Shown: in pieces, positions 27,351 to 34,662 of the stretch | Position numbering within the stretch: position 1 is the stretch's first letter | Layout: the number at the start of each line of letters is the position of its first letter | Notes under the pieces: model-generated | What the model saw: the letters and a program-made list of their open reading frames with translations, nothing else | The model's database searches: none | What the model was told of the DNA's origin: nothing | Position numbers and translations under genes: made by a program | Origin: UBA3775 sp964572955 | GTDB taxonomy: Bacteria; Bacillota; Clostridia; Lachnospirales; Lachnospiraceae | Assembly: GCA_964572955.1 (NCBI GenBank) | Contig: CAZNGY010000002.1 | Span: 43,244-107,243 of the forward strand | Length of the DNA: 64,000 bases | Reading direction: 5' to 3'

Positions 27351-27911
27351 ATGCCATCTTTTAAAAAACATCTGCTCGTTTGCTTAATCATAACTGCCAT
27401 TGCCGGCACACTTGCTCACTTTGTTTATGACTTGAGCGGTCAAAATTTCTATGTAGGTCTCTTTTTTCCGATTAATGAGTCCGTATGGGAACATATGAAA
27501 CTCGTTTTCTTTCCAATGCTTATAATCTCATGTGTGATTCATTTTCGTTTTTCCAATGAGTACCCTGATTTAAATTTTTCACTGCCGGTATCTGCTCTTT
27601 CAGGCACATGGCTGATTCCCGTTCTATATTATTTCTACAGCGGAGTTTTAGGATTTTCAGTTATGCCGGTTGATATTGCCATTTTTTATATATCCGTCAT
27701 TACAGCTTTTATTATAATGTACCGACTTAGCAAAAAACATTTTCCAAACTCTCTTACCACCCTGCTTTATGGTCTGGTAATTCTCATGATTGCAATGTTT
27801 ATGCTCTATACCTATAAACCTCCGAAACTGGGAATATTTAAAGAACCCGAACAGCATGAAAAAAATATCTCCCTCTCATATTCCGAAGATTTTACGCCCC
27901 ATTCCCTTTAA
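27351..27911 (+). CDS. DUF6512-like integral membrane protein
   Basis: 186 residues from the ATG at 27351, chosen because TTGGAGG precedes it at 6 bases. About five membrane helices. The N-terminal part HLLVCLIITAIAGTLAHFVY followed by FFPINESVWEHMKLVFFP is characteristic of a small family of Firmicute membrane proteins of unknown function (I believe DUF6512). The C-terminal tail is hydrophilic. It stands alone on the plus strand. No function is assigned. Confidence 0.7.
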   Translation: MPSFKKHLLVCLIITAIAGTLAHFVYDLSGQNFYVGLFFPINESVWEHMKLVFFPMLIISCVIHFRFSNEYPDLNFSLPVSALSGTWLIPVLYYFYSGVLGFSVMPVDIAIFYISVITAFIIMYRLSKKHFPNSLTTLLYGLVILMIAMFMLYTYKPPKLGIFKEPEQHEKNISLSYSEDFTPHSL

Positions 27912-28018
27912 TAGTGGCAGCTGAGAACCGCGCCACTCTAAGAATCTCAGAGCGATTCTTGCTCCGCACAATTATGACTCTGCCTCAACGTTTAATAGTG
28001 GCGGCTGAGAACCGCGCC
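27907..28018. repeat. pair of 28-bp direct repeats flanking a small hairpin
   Basis: Copies at 27907-27934 and 27991-28018 begin TTTAATAGTGGC and end TGAGAACCGCGCC, differing at one base (CAG versus CGG). The first copy includes the stop codon of the upstream gene. Between them is a perfect 7-bp hairpin, AAGAATC/GATTCTT (27940-27960). It may be a remnant of a repeated element. Confidence 0.7.
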
Positions 28019-28025
28019 CTACTGC

Positions 28026-28078
28026 ACAAAAAAAGGATGTTTACCCGTGTTTTTTACCACGTACAAACATCCTTTTTT
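28026..28078. terminator. bidirectional intrinsic terminator
   Basis: AAAAAAAGGATGTTT pairs with AAACATCCTTTTTTT; the loop contains a second hairpin GTG/CAC. It would end both the upstream plus-strand membrane protein gene and the minus-strand zinc ribbon gene. Confidence 0.85.
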
Positions 28079-28093
28079 AGTTCTATTTGATTT

Positions 28094-28627
28094 TTATAAG
28101 GCTGCGACCTTGTTAAGTTCATCCTGAATTAAACAAATGTTTACAATCGAAAGTCCAAATAATACAAGTATAAGGAAAAGAAAAGCTGTGTTTTTATCAC
28201 CCGGCATACCCCTTCTGTTCTTAATTTCATTAATTTTCTCACCGGCCTTGTAATACCAGTAAATCCAGTAAATTCCGCATGTTACAAAACCAAGAAGTAT
28301 AACGGTGATACCACCCGCCTCTGAAATTCTGCCGCTCGCATAATTAAGTTCATCAATCATCTTAATCATCCAGTAAATCTGGTAAATTCCGCACGTTACA
28401 ATTGAAAGAATAATACAAAGTACAATGTTTCTTTTAGGAATAGGAACTTTATATCCGCCATCGTTTCCATTGTCAGAACCATTGTAATAATTTCGGTTCC
28501 CATTGTTCATTCCACCACCAAATGCCTGATTTTCTGTTCCCATATTTCTTTCATTCTGCGGACGTCCGCATGACGTACAAAAATTAGCTCCGTCCTCTAT
28601 TCTGCTTCCACAATGAATACAAAACAT
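28094..28627 (-). CDS. zinc ribbon and DUF4234 membrane protein
   Basis: 177 residues. The N-terminus MFCIHCGSRIEDGANFCTSCG is a double-CxxC zinc ribbon. A Gly/Asn-rich linker follows, then a DUF4234-like region with the repeated pair TCGIYQIYWMIKMIDELNY and TCGIYWIYWYYKAGEKINE (about residues 75-150), and a last membrane helix. DUF4234 proteins are of unknown function. It is the last gene downstream of the cobalamin transporter string but is 91 bases away, so membership is uncertain. One of five zinc-ribbon membrane proteins in this window. Confidence 0.82.
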   Translation of the reverse strand: MFCIHCGSRIEDGANFCTSCGRPQNERNMGTENQAFGGGMNNGNRNYYNGSDNGNDGGYKVPIPKRNIVLCIILSIVTCGIYQIYWMIKMIDELNYASGRISEAGGITVILLGFVTCGIYWIYWYYKAGEKINEIKNRRGMPGDKNTAFLFLILVLFGLSIVNICLIQDELNKVAAL

Positions 28628-28718
28628 AACCCTACCTCATTTCTTCAATAATGATTTCTCATTATAACATAAGCATACCTATTGACACAATATGATTTTC
28701 GACAAATAATACCTGCGA

Positions 28719-29333
28719 TTACTCCCCTGTATAACGGTTTAAAACTCTTTCAAGCTTTCTTTTAAGTATATCAAAAAATATAAAAATAATAATCGCATTT
28801 CCTACTGCATGACCGATTGCAAATGCAAATCCTGATATATAAACCGCAAGAACCGTTTCGAAAGTCACATAATCTCCTAAATAACATATGGTCAGAAAAT
28901 CCGTTATAAAACTGAATATGTATGCCGAAACAAATCCGTATGCAGTCATTATAACAAGCCGTATGTACGGATTAGCTTTTACAAGTATATGACCGAAAAT
29001 TCCGCCAATCAGCCCGCAGACACCCCATGCCGTCATCTGAAAGATTGTCCAAGGTCCCTGACCAAGAAACATATTTGAGATGATCGCACACATTGCTCCC
29101 GCCACATAGCCTTTTCGACATCCGAAAACGTACCCGAAAATAATTACCAGTGCCGTTACAGGCTGAACCTGCGGAATCACCGCAAAAATCACTCTGCCGA
29201 GACTCGCCGCCGTACATATTACAACCATTGGCAGAATCTCAGCAGCCGTCGGTTTGCTTCTTTCAAACATCAAAAAAAATATAGCGTTTATAGCGAACAT
29301 CACGAGACTGTTTATCAAAAGAAGACTGTTCAT
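28719..29333 (-). CDS. ECF transporter substrate-binding (S) component, probably for cobalamin (CbrT-like)
   Basis: 204 residues with about six membrane helices. Helices contain GRVIFAVIPQVQPVTALVII and GQGPWTIFQMTAWGVCGLIGG, patterns seen in ECF S components of the CbrT group. S components bind the vitamin and topple in the membrane when docked to the T component. The vitamin is inferred from the riboswitch that heads the operon, not from the S sequence alone. The start overlaps the end of the ATPase gene by 4 bases. Confidence 0.75.
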   Translation of the reverse strand: MNSLLLINSLVMFAINAIFFLMFERSKPTAAEILPMVVICTAASLGRVIFAVIPQVQPVTALVIIFGYVFGCRKGYVAGAMCAIISNMFLGQGPWTIFQMTAWGVCGLIGGIFGHILVKANPYIRLVIMTAYGFVSAYIFSFITDFLTICYLGDYVTFETVLAVYISGFAFAIGHAVGNAIIIFIFFDILKRKLERVLNRYTGE

Positions 29334-30856
29334 CCTTCCATCCTTCCTCTAACCGTCGTGTAGAATCTGTTCCCTTTAAAAAGAGATTCCGGTTTATCTC
29401 CAACTACGATTTTTCCATCAAACATCATCAGACATTCATCTGCATAATCTTCCGTAAACTCAAGGTCATGGCTTACAAAAACTATCGTTTTACCGCTGTC
29501 CGCCAAGCTCCTCATAAGTTCTCCCAGCGCTGACTTTTCCGAACCGTCAAGCCCTTTTACCGGTTCATCCATAATAATTCCGTCGGATTTCACAAGCAAA
29601 AGTTTTGCTATTGCGGCAATCTGCTGCTGACCTCCTGATAAATCCAACGGATTTTTTTCGTACCATTCCGGAATATTTCTGAATAAATCAAATGCACCGC
29701 ACAGTTTTTCAATATCATCTTTATCTGCTGTCAGTTCATAATCATCCAGAAGAACGTCCCTAAAAAAACAATACGCCGGATTCTGAGGAAGATATCCGAA
29801 ATCAATTTCTTTTTTAATTTTTCCTCTGTACGGTTTTCTATAGCCTGATATCAACGATACCAACGTAGATTTTCCTGCTCCGTTTCCTCCGATTATTCCA
29901 TATATTTTTCCCTTTTCCAAAGTTAACGAGAGGTCCTTTATCACATCCTCAGATTTTTTTTCATATCTGAACCATGCTTTTTTTACCTCAACTGCATTTC
30001 CTGTTCTGTTCTTTTCCTTTTTTTCCTCCAGAATCTGCTCTGATTTTACAGAACCTCCCGAACAGCAAATACCTTTTATCCCATAAAGCTCCCTTATTGT
30101 GTATGGAAAACTTTCATAATAAAGTTTCTCGCTGATTGCATACTTAATTGTTTCCGGAATTGATGCTGCAAAAGGTCTTTTTTCTTCAATAAGCATCTGT
30201 ACAAGCTCATCTTTTGTTCCGTCCAGCCTGATTTTTCCATTTTCCATGTAAAGCACACCATCAGAAACTCCCAGCATTGCATCCAGATTATGATCTGCCG
30301 CAAGAATTGATATTCCAAGCTCATCTTTAAGCTTTACCAAAAGTCTGACAAAATCATAAGTGCTTACGGGATCAAGCTGTGAAGTCGGCTCATCCAACAA
30401 AAGAATCTCCGGTTCCGTCATCAAAACGGAGGCAAGAGCAACAAGCTGTTTTTGTCCGCCCGAAAGTGACTGACAACTTTTATCCAAAATATCCTCAATT
30501 CCCAGATAAGCAGTTGTTTCCGCAAGAAGACGTCCGATTTTACCCGGATTCATGCCAATATTTTCCGCACCGAAGACAATTTCATCAAGAACCCTGTCAC
30601 AAACAAGAGCTGCCTCCGTATTTTGCGAAAGGTAACCTGCTGTCAGCTTTCCTCCAGGATAATTAATATCACCGGTTAATTTTCCTGCCGGACATATTTC
30701 TTTTTTGAACATTCTGAGAAGTGTTGACTTTCCGCATCCGCATGGTCCGCAGATAAGTTTAAATTCTCCCTTTTTCAAATTGAAACTGATGTCTTCGAGG
30801 TTAAAACCGCCGTCTCGGTATGTGAACTCTAAATTTTTGACTGATAAAACTTCCAT
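29330..30856 (-). CDS. ECF transporter ATPase, two ABC domains fused (A-A')
   Basis: 508 residues with two complete ABC domains. First: Walker A GPCGCGKST (37-45), signature LSGGQKQ and LLLDEPTSQLD. Second (from about 285): Walker A GGNGAGKST, signature LSGGQQQ and IIMDEPVKGLD. In ECF systems the two ATPases are usually separate proteins of about 280 residues or fused as here. It provides the energy for the neighbouring S and T components. It overlaps the start of the S gene by 4 bases and the T gene end by 28 bases. Confidence 0.93.
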   Translation of the reverse strand: MEVLSVKNLEFTYRDGGFNLEDISFNLKKGEFKLICGPCGCGKSTLLRMFKKEICPAGKLTGDINYPGGKLTAGYLSQNTEAALVCDRVLDEIVFGAENIGMNPGKIGRLLAETTAYLGIEDILDKSCQSLSGGQKQLVALASVLMTEPEILLLDEPTSQLDPVSTYDFVRLLVKLKDELGISILAADHNLDAMLGVSDGVLYMENGKIRLDGTKDELVQMLIEEKRPFAASIPETIKYAISEKLYYESFPYTIRELYGIKGICCSGGSVKSEQILEEKKEKNRTGNAVEVKKAWFRYEKKSEDVIKDLSLTLEKGKIYGIIGGNGAGKSTLVSLISGYRKPYRGKIKKEIDFGYLPQNPAYCFFRDVLLDDYELTADKDDIEKLCGAFDLFRNIPEWYEKNPLDLSGGQQQIAAIAKLLLVKSDGIIMDEPVKGLDGSEKSALGELMRSLADSGKTIVFVSHDLEFTEDYADECLMMFDGKIVVGDKPESLFKGNRFYTTVRGRMEG

Positions 30857-31635
30857 TGTACCTCCCTGAACAAACTATATACGACCGGAACAAGAAATAG
30901 TATAAATGATGCCAAAGAAAACAGTTTTTCGGATACCATACATATGATCAAAAGGAATACAGATACAAATACAATCAAAATATCACTAAAAGTTTTTTTG
31001 TATTGTATGTAAGAGCTTTTCTTTCCGCTGCCATATCCCCTTGCCTCCATGGAACGTGCCGTATCTGATGACTCCTCCAGCATACATCCCAAAAGAACAG
31101 AAAGAATTATACCTGCATAACGTATTCTTCCGACTTTTATGTCCATCTTAAAACCTTTAAAAACCTGATCAATTTTCTCAATTCTTGTCCTGAATCTTTC
31201 TGTATACCCCAAAACCATGGTTATGATCAAAGCAGTTACACGAAAGTGCCGTCCAAGCAAAAATGTGATTTTTCTTCCATCAACAATCTCTGAGACTGTT
31301 CTGAACCACTTTATCAAAACCACTGCCAGACATCCTGAATAGAATCCGTATACCATTGCTTCCCATGTAATGGGAACATCATTAACATAAATCAGCGGAG
31401 TTTCACCCGAATGATAAAACAAGCTGTTAAACACAGCAAAAAAAGCCATCATCATAAAACTTCCGGCAAGCCCCTTCAACGCTGTTCTTATGCCCTTATA
31501 ATATATATCAGCCAAAACGAGTGCCGATAAAATAATCAACAGCCCGTGTTGCTCCGTAATACATATTAGTATCAGTTCAGTTGCCAAAAACAACAGTTCA
31601 GCCACCGGATTCACTTCAGTAAAAAAATTCTTCAT
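30829..31635 (-). CDS. ECF transporter transmembrane (T) component
   Basis: 268 residues from the ATG complementary to 31633-31635 (a TTG six bases earlier is an alternative). About five or six membrane helices and the cytosolic coupling region with the ARG motif: SSDTARSMEARGYGSG near residue 205, which contacts the ATPases. The fold is that of EcfT/CbiQ. It starts directly after the DUF4430 gene stop with only a weak ribosome binding site, so its translation is probably coupled to it. Confidence 0.88.
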   Translation of the reverse strand: MKNFFTEVNPVAELLFLATELILICITEQHGLLIILSALVLADIYYKGIRTALKGLAGSFMMMAFFAVFNSLFYHSGETPLIYVNDVPITWEAMVYGFYSGCLAVVLIKWFRTVSEIVDGRKITFLLGRHFRVTALIITMVLGYTERFRTRIEKIDQVFKGFKMDIKVGRIRYAGIILSVLLGCMLEESSDTARSMEARGYGSGKKSSYIQYKKTFSDILIVFVSVFLLIICMVSEKLFSLASFILFLVPVVYSLFREVQWKFYQSKI

Positions 31636-31641
31636 ATTCAA

Positions 31642-32511
31642 TCAGTCCATAATATTTTTCACATAGTACCATTCACAATAATCACCTTCACTCAGATAGT
31701 AATCACTGCTTCCTACATTCGGAGCGTTTCCGTTTACTTTATATTTCCATCCGCTTTCCTTACCACATTCAAAAGCTTTTAAGCCTCCGATTGATGAAAT
31801 GTATGCGGAATTTTCTCCTGATTCATTTACATATTTAATGTTTTTTGCTTCACATACCGCCTTTAACACCTGATACACACTGCTGCCGTCTTTTACTTTA
31901 ATATTACCGCTAAACCATATTCCGTCCTCCGGAATTTCTGCTTCAGTTTTAAGTGCATCATCTCCTAAAACTTTTTCACAGCCAATTTTAAATGCAACAG
32001 AAATATATTCATCTTTTTTTTCATTTTCACCCGGTGTTGCCGCAGGTGTTTTTGTAGGAATCTTTGTCGGTATTTTCGTCGGTAATTCGGTTGGTGATAT
32101 GGTCGGTGATACGGTCGTAATACCGGTCTCAGGTTTCTCCATCAATACCGGTGTTGCCGTAGGAATATGCGTGATTTCCGAATCTGTTTTGCCTGACTCG
32201 TCTTCCGGCTGCTCCGTTGTTGTCGGTGCTTCTTCTGCATTCTCACCATCTTCTCCTTCTTCATTATCAGGTTCTGAAGGCGTGATTTTTGAATCATTTT
32301 CCGATGGTGCGACTGTTTCTTCCGATTCTTCCGTACTGCCTGTTTCTTCTATTATCACCACCGGCGGCTCTTTGCTGTCTGCTATTCTTTTGTCATGCTC
32401 CGCTACTGTTTCTATGTTAAACCTGCTGAGGCATAAAGCAATTACCGCAATAATCACAATGGAAAAAATAACTTTCCTATGTTTCATAAAAAACTTCTTT
32501 ATTTTTTTCAT
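31642..32511 (-). CDS. membrane-anchored DUF4430 (transcobalamin beta-domain-like) protein
   Basis: 289 residues from the ATG complementary to 32509-32511, preceded by GAGGGAAAT. An N-terminal basic stretch and one membrane helix (about 10-30) are followed by an acidic and Thr/Pro-rich linker of about 130 residues (repeats of PTKIPTKIPTKTP type) and a C-terminal DUF4430 domain (about 170-289). The domain motif ESGWKYKVNGNAPNVG and EGDYCEWYYV is that of the beta domain of vertebrate intrinsic factor and transcobalamin. It lies between the barrel-protein gene and the ECF T gene in a riboswitch-controlled operon, so a corrinoid-binding role at the cell surface is inferred. Confidence 0.85.
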   Translation of the reverse strand: MKKIKKFFMKHRKVIFSIVIIAVIALCLSRFNIETVAEHDKRIADSKEPPVVIIEETGSTEESEETVAPSENDSKITPSEPDNEEGEDGENAEEAPTTTEQPEDESGKTDSEITHIPTATPVLMEKPETGITTVSPTISPTELPTKIPTKIPTKTPAATPGENEKKDEYISVAFKIGCEKVLGDDALKTEAEIPEDGIWFSGNIKVKDGSSVYQVLKAVCEAKNIKYVNESGENSAYISSIGGLKAFECGKESGWKYKVNGNAPNVGSSDYYLSEGDYCEWYYVKNIMD

Positions 32512-32647
32512 ATTTCCCTCACGGATACAATAAATCCGTTCCACTATTAAATTACCGGTTAACACTCAACCGATAAATTTCGGATTATTGCCTTATCTCG
32601 GAATTTCCGGGTAAGGCAATAATCCCGATTGGCAGCTTAAAATTCGT

Positions 32648-33859
32648 TTAGTTCTCTTTTGTCTGCTTTGATGCAAACATATACATTCCCACTACAGATA
32701 CTGCTGCAATAACAAAATATACAATGCCGTCATCACCTGTTTCAGGTGTCTTGTCCATATTATCCGTATTGCTTTCCTGACCGGCATTTCCTTCCTGATT
32801 ATTATCTGCCTCAGGTGTTGATTCCGGAGTTTCCGTTGGGTTTGGTGTTGGTTCCGGAGTTTCCGTTGGGTTTGGTGTTGGTTCCGGCTCTTCTTCCTTC
32901 ATATTCTTTATTGCAAATATATCTTTTCCAGCCTGAGAATTTGAATAAGCTACAAGTCCTGAGAGGGCATCCACCGTTGCAAAAAGGTTATCTTTTCCGG
33001 AGTATGTGTAAACTCCTTTCGTGTTTTCAGACTTAAACTGACCAAGTGCATTGTAATAATTTTCCGCATCGCTGCTTTCAAAAGCTGCCGCAAATTTAAG
33101 TGCAAGTGCCGTCGAATCCGGATTTGCACTTCCCCAGCTTACAATTGCACCGCTTGCATCTGCCGTACTCTTTGTCCACACGAGTGCAGCATCAATCTTT
33201 TCCTTAATATCATTGTCAGTATATAATCCTGCAAGTGCCGTCAGAACCTGTCCGTTATTATCAGCACTTATGCCCCAGTAATTATAACCCACTCCGGAAT
33301 TACTGTTTTCATATCCTGCAAGAACGTCAGTTTTAATTTTATCAACCGCATCGTCCCAATCATACTCTGTAAGTCTTGTTACTGCAGCTACCATCTGATA
33401 GCTATAAGGATTAATACCCGTTTCATTTAAAAATGTAGTGTTAAGTTTTTCAAGCAGGTTTACATCCTGATAATCGGTAACATCTGCCTGTCTTTCCTGA
33501 AGATAAAGTATTGCTATTGCAAGACCATAAGAATGGGTACCTTTACCTGTTCCCATAAATTTATCTTCATCATAATCTGCCACACTTGAAGCAAGTGCCG
33601 TGTCAAGTGCTTCTGCAACATCTTCGTTAAGATAACCTGCCTTAAGGCAATATACCGCACGAAGATAGTCATTGTAGCCGAAAGTTGCCGTACCGGCTTC
33701 TACTTTGTCCGCCTGTCCCCTGATAACCACGTCTGAAACATACTCAGCTGTTGCCTTAAGTTCGTCATCAAGTTCTCCCATTTCTCCTGCAAATGCAAGT
33801 GACACTGTCGCAACAAGCATCAAACAGGTAACCATTAAGGTTTTTAAAAATTTGTTCAT
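32648..33859 (-). CDS. cell-wall-anchored prenyltransferase-repeat (alpha/alpha barrel) protein, transcobalamin alpha-domain-like
   Basis: 403 residues. A signal peptide (about 1-25, ending near SLAFAGE) leads into an alpha-helical domain (about 30-325) with prenyltransferase/squalene-cyclase-type repeats, e.g. ASGAIVSWGSANPDSTALAL, the fold of the alpha domain of intrinsic factor and transcobalamin. A Pro/Thr-rich spacer with tandem repeats (about 328-360) leads to a sortase-like signal TPETG (371-375), a hydrophobic helix and a short charged tail. It is the first gene after the cobalamin riboswitch. Corrinoid capture on the wall is inferred; terpene chemistry is unlikely for a secreted protein without catalytic motifs. 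Confidence 0.85.
   Translation of the reverse strand: MNKFLKTLMVTCLMLVATVSLAFAGEMGELDDELKATAEYVSDVVIRGQADKVEAGTATFGYNDYLRAVYCLKAGYLNEDVAEALDTALASSVADYDEDKFMGTGKGTHSYGLAIAILYLQERQADVTDYQDVNLLEKLNTTFLNETGINPYSYQMVAAVTRLTEYDWDDAVDKIKTDVLAGYENSNSGVGYNYWGISADNNGQVLTALAGLYTDNDIKEKIDAALVWTKSTADASGAIVSWGSANPDSTALALKFAAAFESSDAENYYNALGQFKSENTKGVYTYSGKDNLFATVDALSGLVAYSNSQAGKDIFAIKNMKEEEPEPTPNPTETPEPTPNPTETPESTPEADNNQEGNAGQESNTDNMDKTPETGDDGIVYFVIAAVSVVGMYMFASKQTKEN
32821..32890. repeat. 30-bp tandem repeat in the wall-spacer coding region
   Basis: A 30-base unit (GTTCCGGAGTTTCCGTTGGG followed by TTTGGTGTTG) occurs twice in tandem and a third time partly. It encodes the ten-residue unit PTPNPTETPE of the spacer between barrel and wall anchor, so copy number may vary between strains. 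Confidence 0.85.
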
Positions 33860-33992
33860 AGATCCTCCTTACTGATCCGTCGGCAAACTCCGGAATTACC
33901 TTTTACGATTTTTTTATAACAGCTAATTAAATCTCCCCGCTCTAAAAACTTCCCGGCAATTTCTGCTTCGGGAAAGTTTTGCTTCCCGTAAG

Positions 33993-34025
33993 GCGAAAAA
34001 AAATAGACCCTCAAACGAGAGCCCT
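33993..34025 (-). terminator. leader terminator between cobalamin riboswitch and first structural gene
   Basis: On the minus strand GGGCTCTC and GAGGGTCT (complement of about 34005-34025) form an eight-pair stem, with several G-U pairs, around GTTT, followed by A and eight T (33996-34003). It stands about 160 bases after the riboswitch and 130 bases before the first gene, a sensible place for transcription attenuation. The 61-codon frame across this segment is not considered real. Confidence 0.65.
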
Positions 34026-34169
34026 GCTTAAAAAGACACAACTAAAAAGCCTTCAGAAGATGTCATTATCACCTCTTCCGGGCCTAATCTTATGTACCTT
34101 TTCCGTATACAAAAATCAGTATAAAGGTTAACAATTATCCTGTCGTAAAGGGCTCATATACAACAGAAC

Positions 34170-34281
34170 AGCACATAAAAGTGCTATACAGGCGGGGCAT
34201 TCTGACTTATAGCGATAAACTAAATACAGTAATAGACCTTGCTCAGGATTCCAACCTGATTTCCCCCGAATATCCCTGCAT
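34170..34281 (-). ncRNA. cobalamin riboswitch
   Basis: On the minus strand the leader shows the conserved core in order: a closing stem ATGCAGG (complement of 34275-34281) pairing with CCTGTAT (complement of 34186-34192); GGGGGAAATCAGG-type core; a CAGG/CCTG hairpin; a TTACTGT block; and the B12-box-like AAGTCAGAATGCCCGCCTGT. A perfect AGCAC/GTGCT hairpin (34170-34185) follows immediately, in the place of the P13 stem that forms the kissing loop. The core is only about 96 bases, shorter than AdoCbl-type leaders. A TATAAT on the minus strand (34335-34340) may be the promoter. It heads the barrel-DUF4430-ECF operon, which fits import of a corrinoid. Confidence 0.85.
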
Positions 34282-34338
34282 ATGATTATTTAACGGAGTT
34301 TACCAAATAATCATAAATTGTATTTGCAGATATCATTA

Positions 34339-34383
34339 TACACAAAACCCACGCAAAATAAAGTATTTTCTGCGTGGGTTTAA
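34339..34383 (-). terminator. intrinsic terminator after the small zinc ribbon gene
   Basis: AAACCCACGCA and TGCGTGGGTTT form a perfect stem around a TAAAGTA-centred loop. It lies directly after the zinc-ribbon gene stop on the minus strand and just upstream of the riboswitch promoter, keeping the two transcripts apart. Confidence 0.85.
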
Positions 34384-34391
34384 TTTCGTAT

Positions 34392-34610
34392 TTATTTTAT
34401 TATCGCACACACTAATACCACGCATACCAGCACGGTAAGCAGTATCAGCAGGTTTCTCACTCTTTTTTTGTGTTTTTCAGGTATTGTTGACATATCTACA
34501 TCAATATTGTCTTCAATATCAAAGTCATCTTCTCCGACGACCCTCGTTCCGCACATGGGACAATAAATGAATCCGTCCTGTACATCTCTGCCGCATTTTG
34601 AACATTTCAT
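34392..34610 (-). CDS. small zinc ribbon single-pass membrane protein
   Basis: 72 residues. A double-CxxC zinc ribbon (MKCSKCGRDVQDGFIYCPMCG, residues 1-21) is followed by an acidic stretch and one C-terminal membrane helix (about 50-71). The topology predicts a ribbon in the cytosol tethered to the membrane. It is 52 bases beyond the ABC exporter genes and ends at its own terminator. Function is unknown; it belongs to the set of zinc-ribbon membrane proteins scattered through this window. Confidence 0.85.
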   Translation of the reverse strand: MKCSKCGRDVQDGFIYCPMCGTRVVGEDDFDIEDNIDVDMSTIPEKHKKRVRNLLILLTVLVCVVLVCAIIK

Positions 34611-34662
34611 ATTCCATACCTCCGGTAATTACGGAAAGACCTCCGTTTTAAATTTTGATATA

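Noticed and set aside
33856..34041. 61-codon ORF between the riboswitch and the barrel-protein gene
   Set aside because: It lies across the leader terminator, has no ribosome binding site and no recognisable sequence; the segment is better explained as riboswitch expression platform.
34392..34610. Membership of the small zinc ribbon gene in the cobalamin operon
   Set aside because: It lies upstream of the riboswitch and ends at its own strong terminator, so it belongs with the ABC exporter genes instead.
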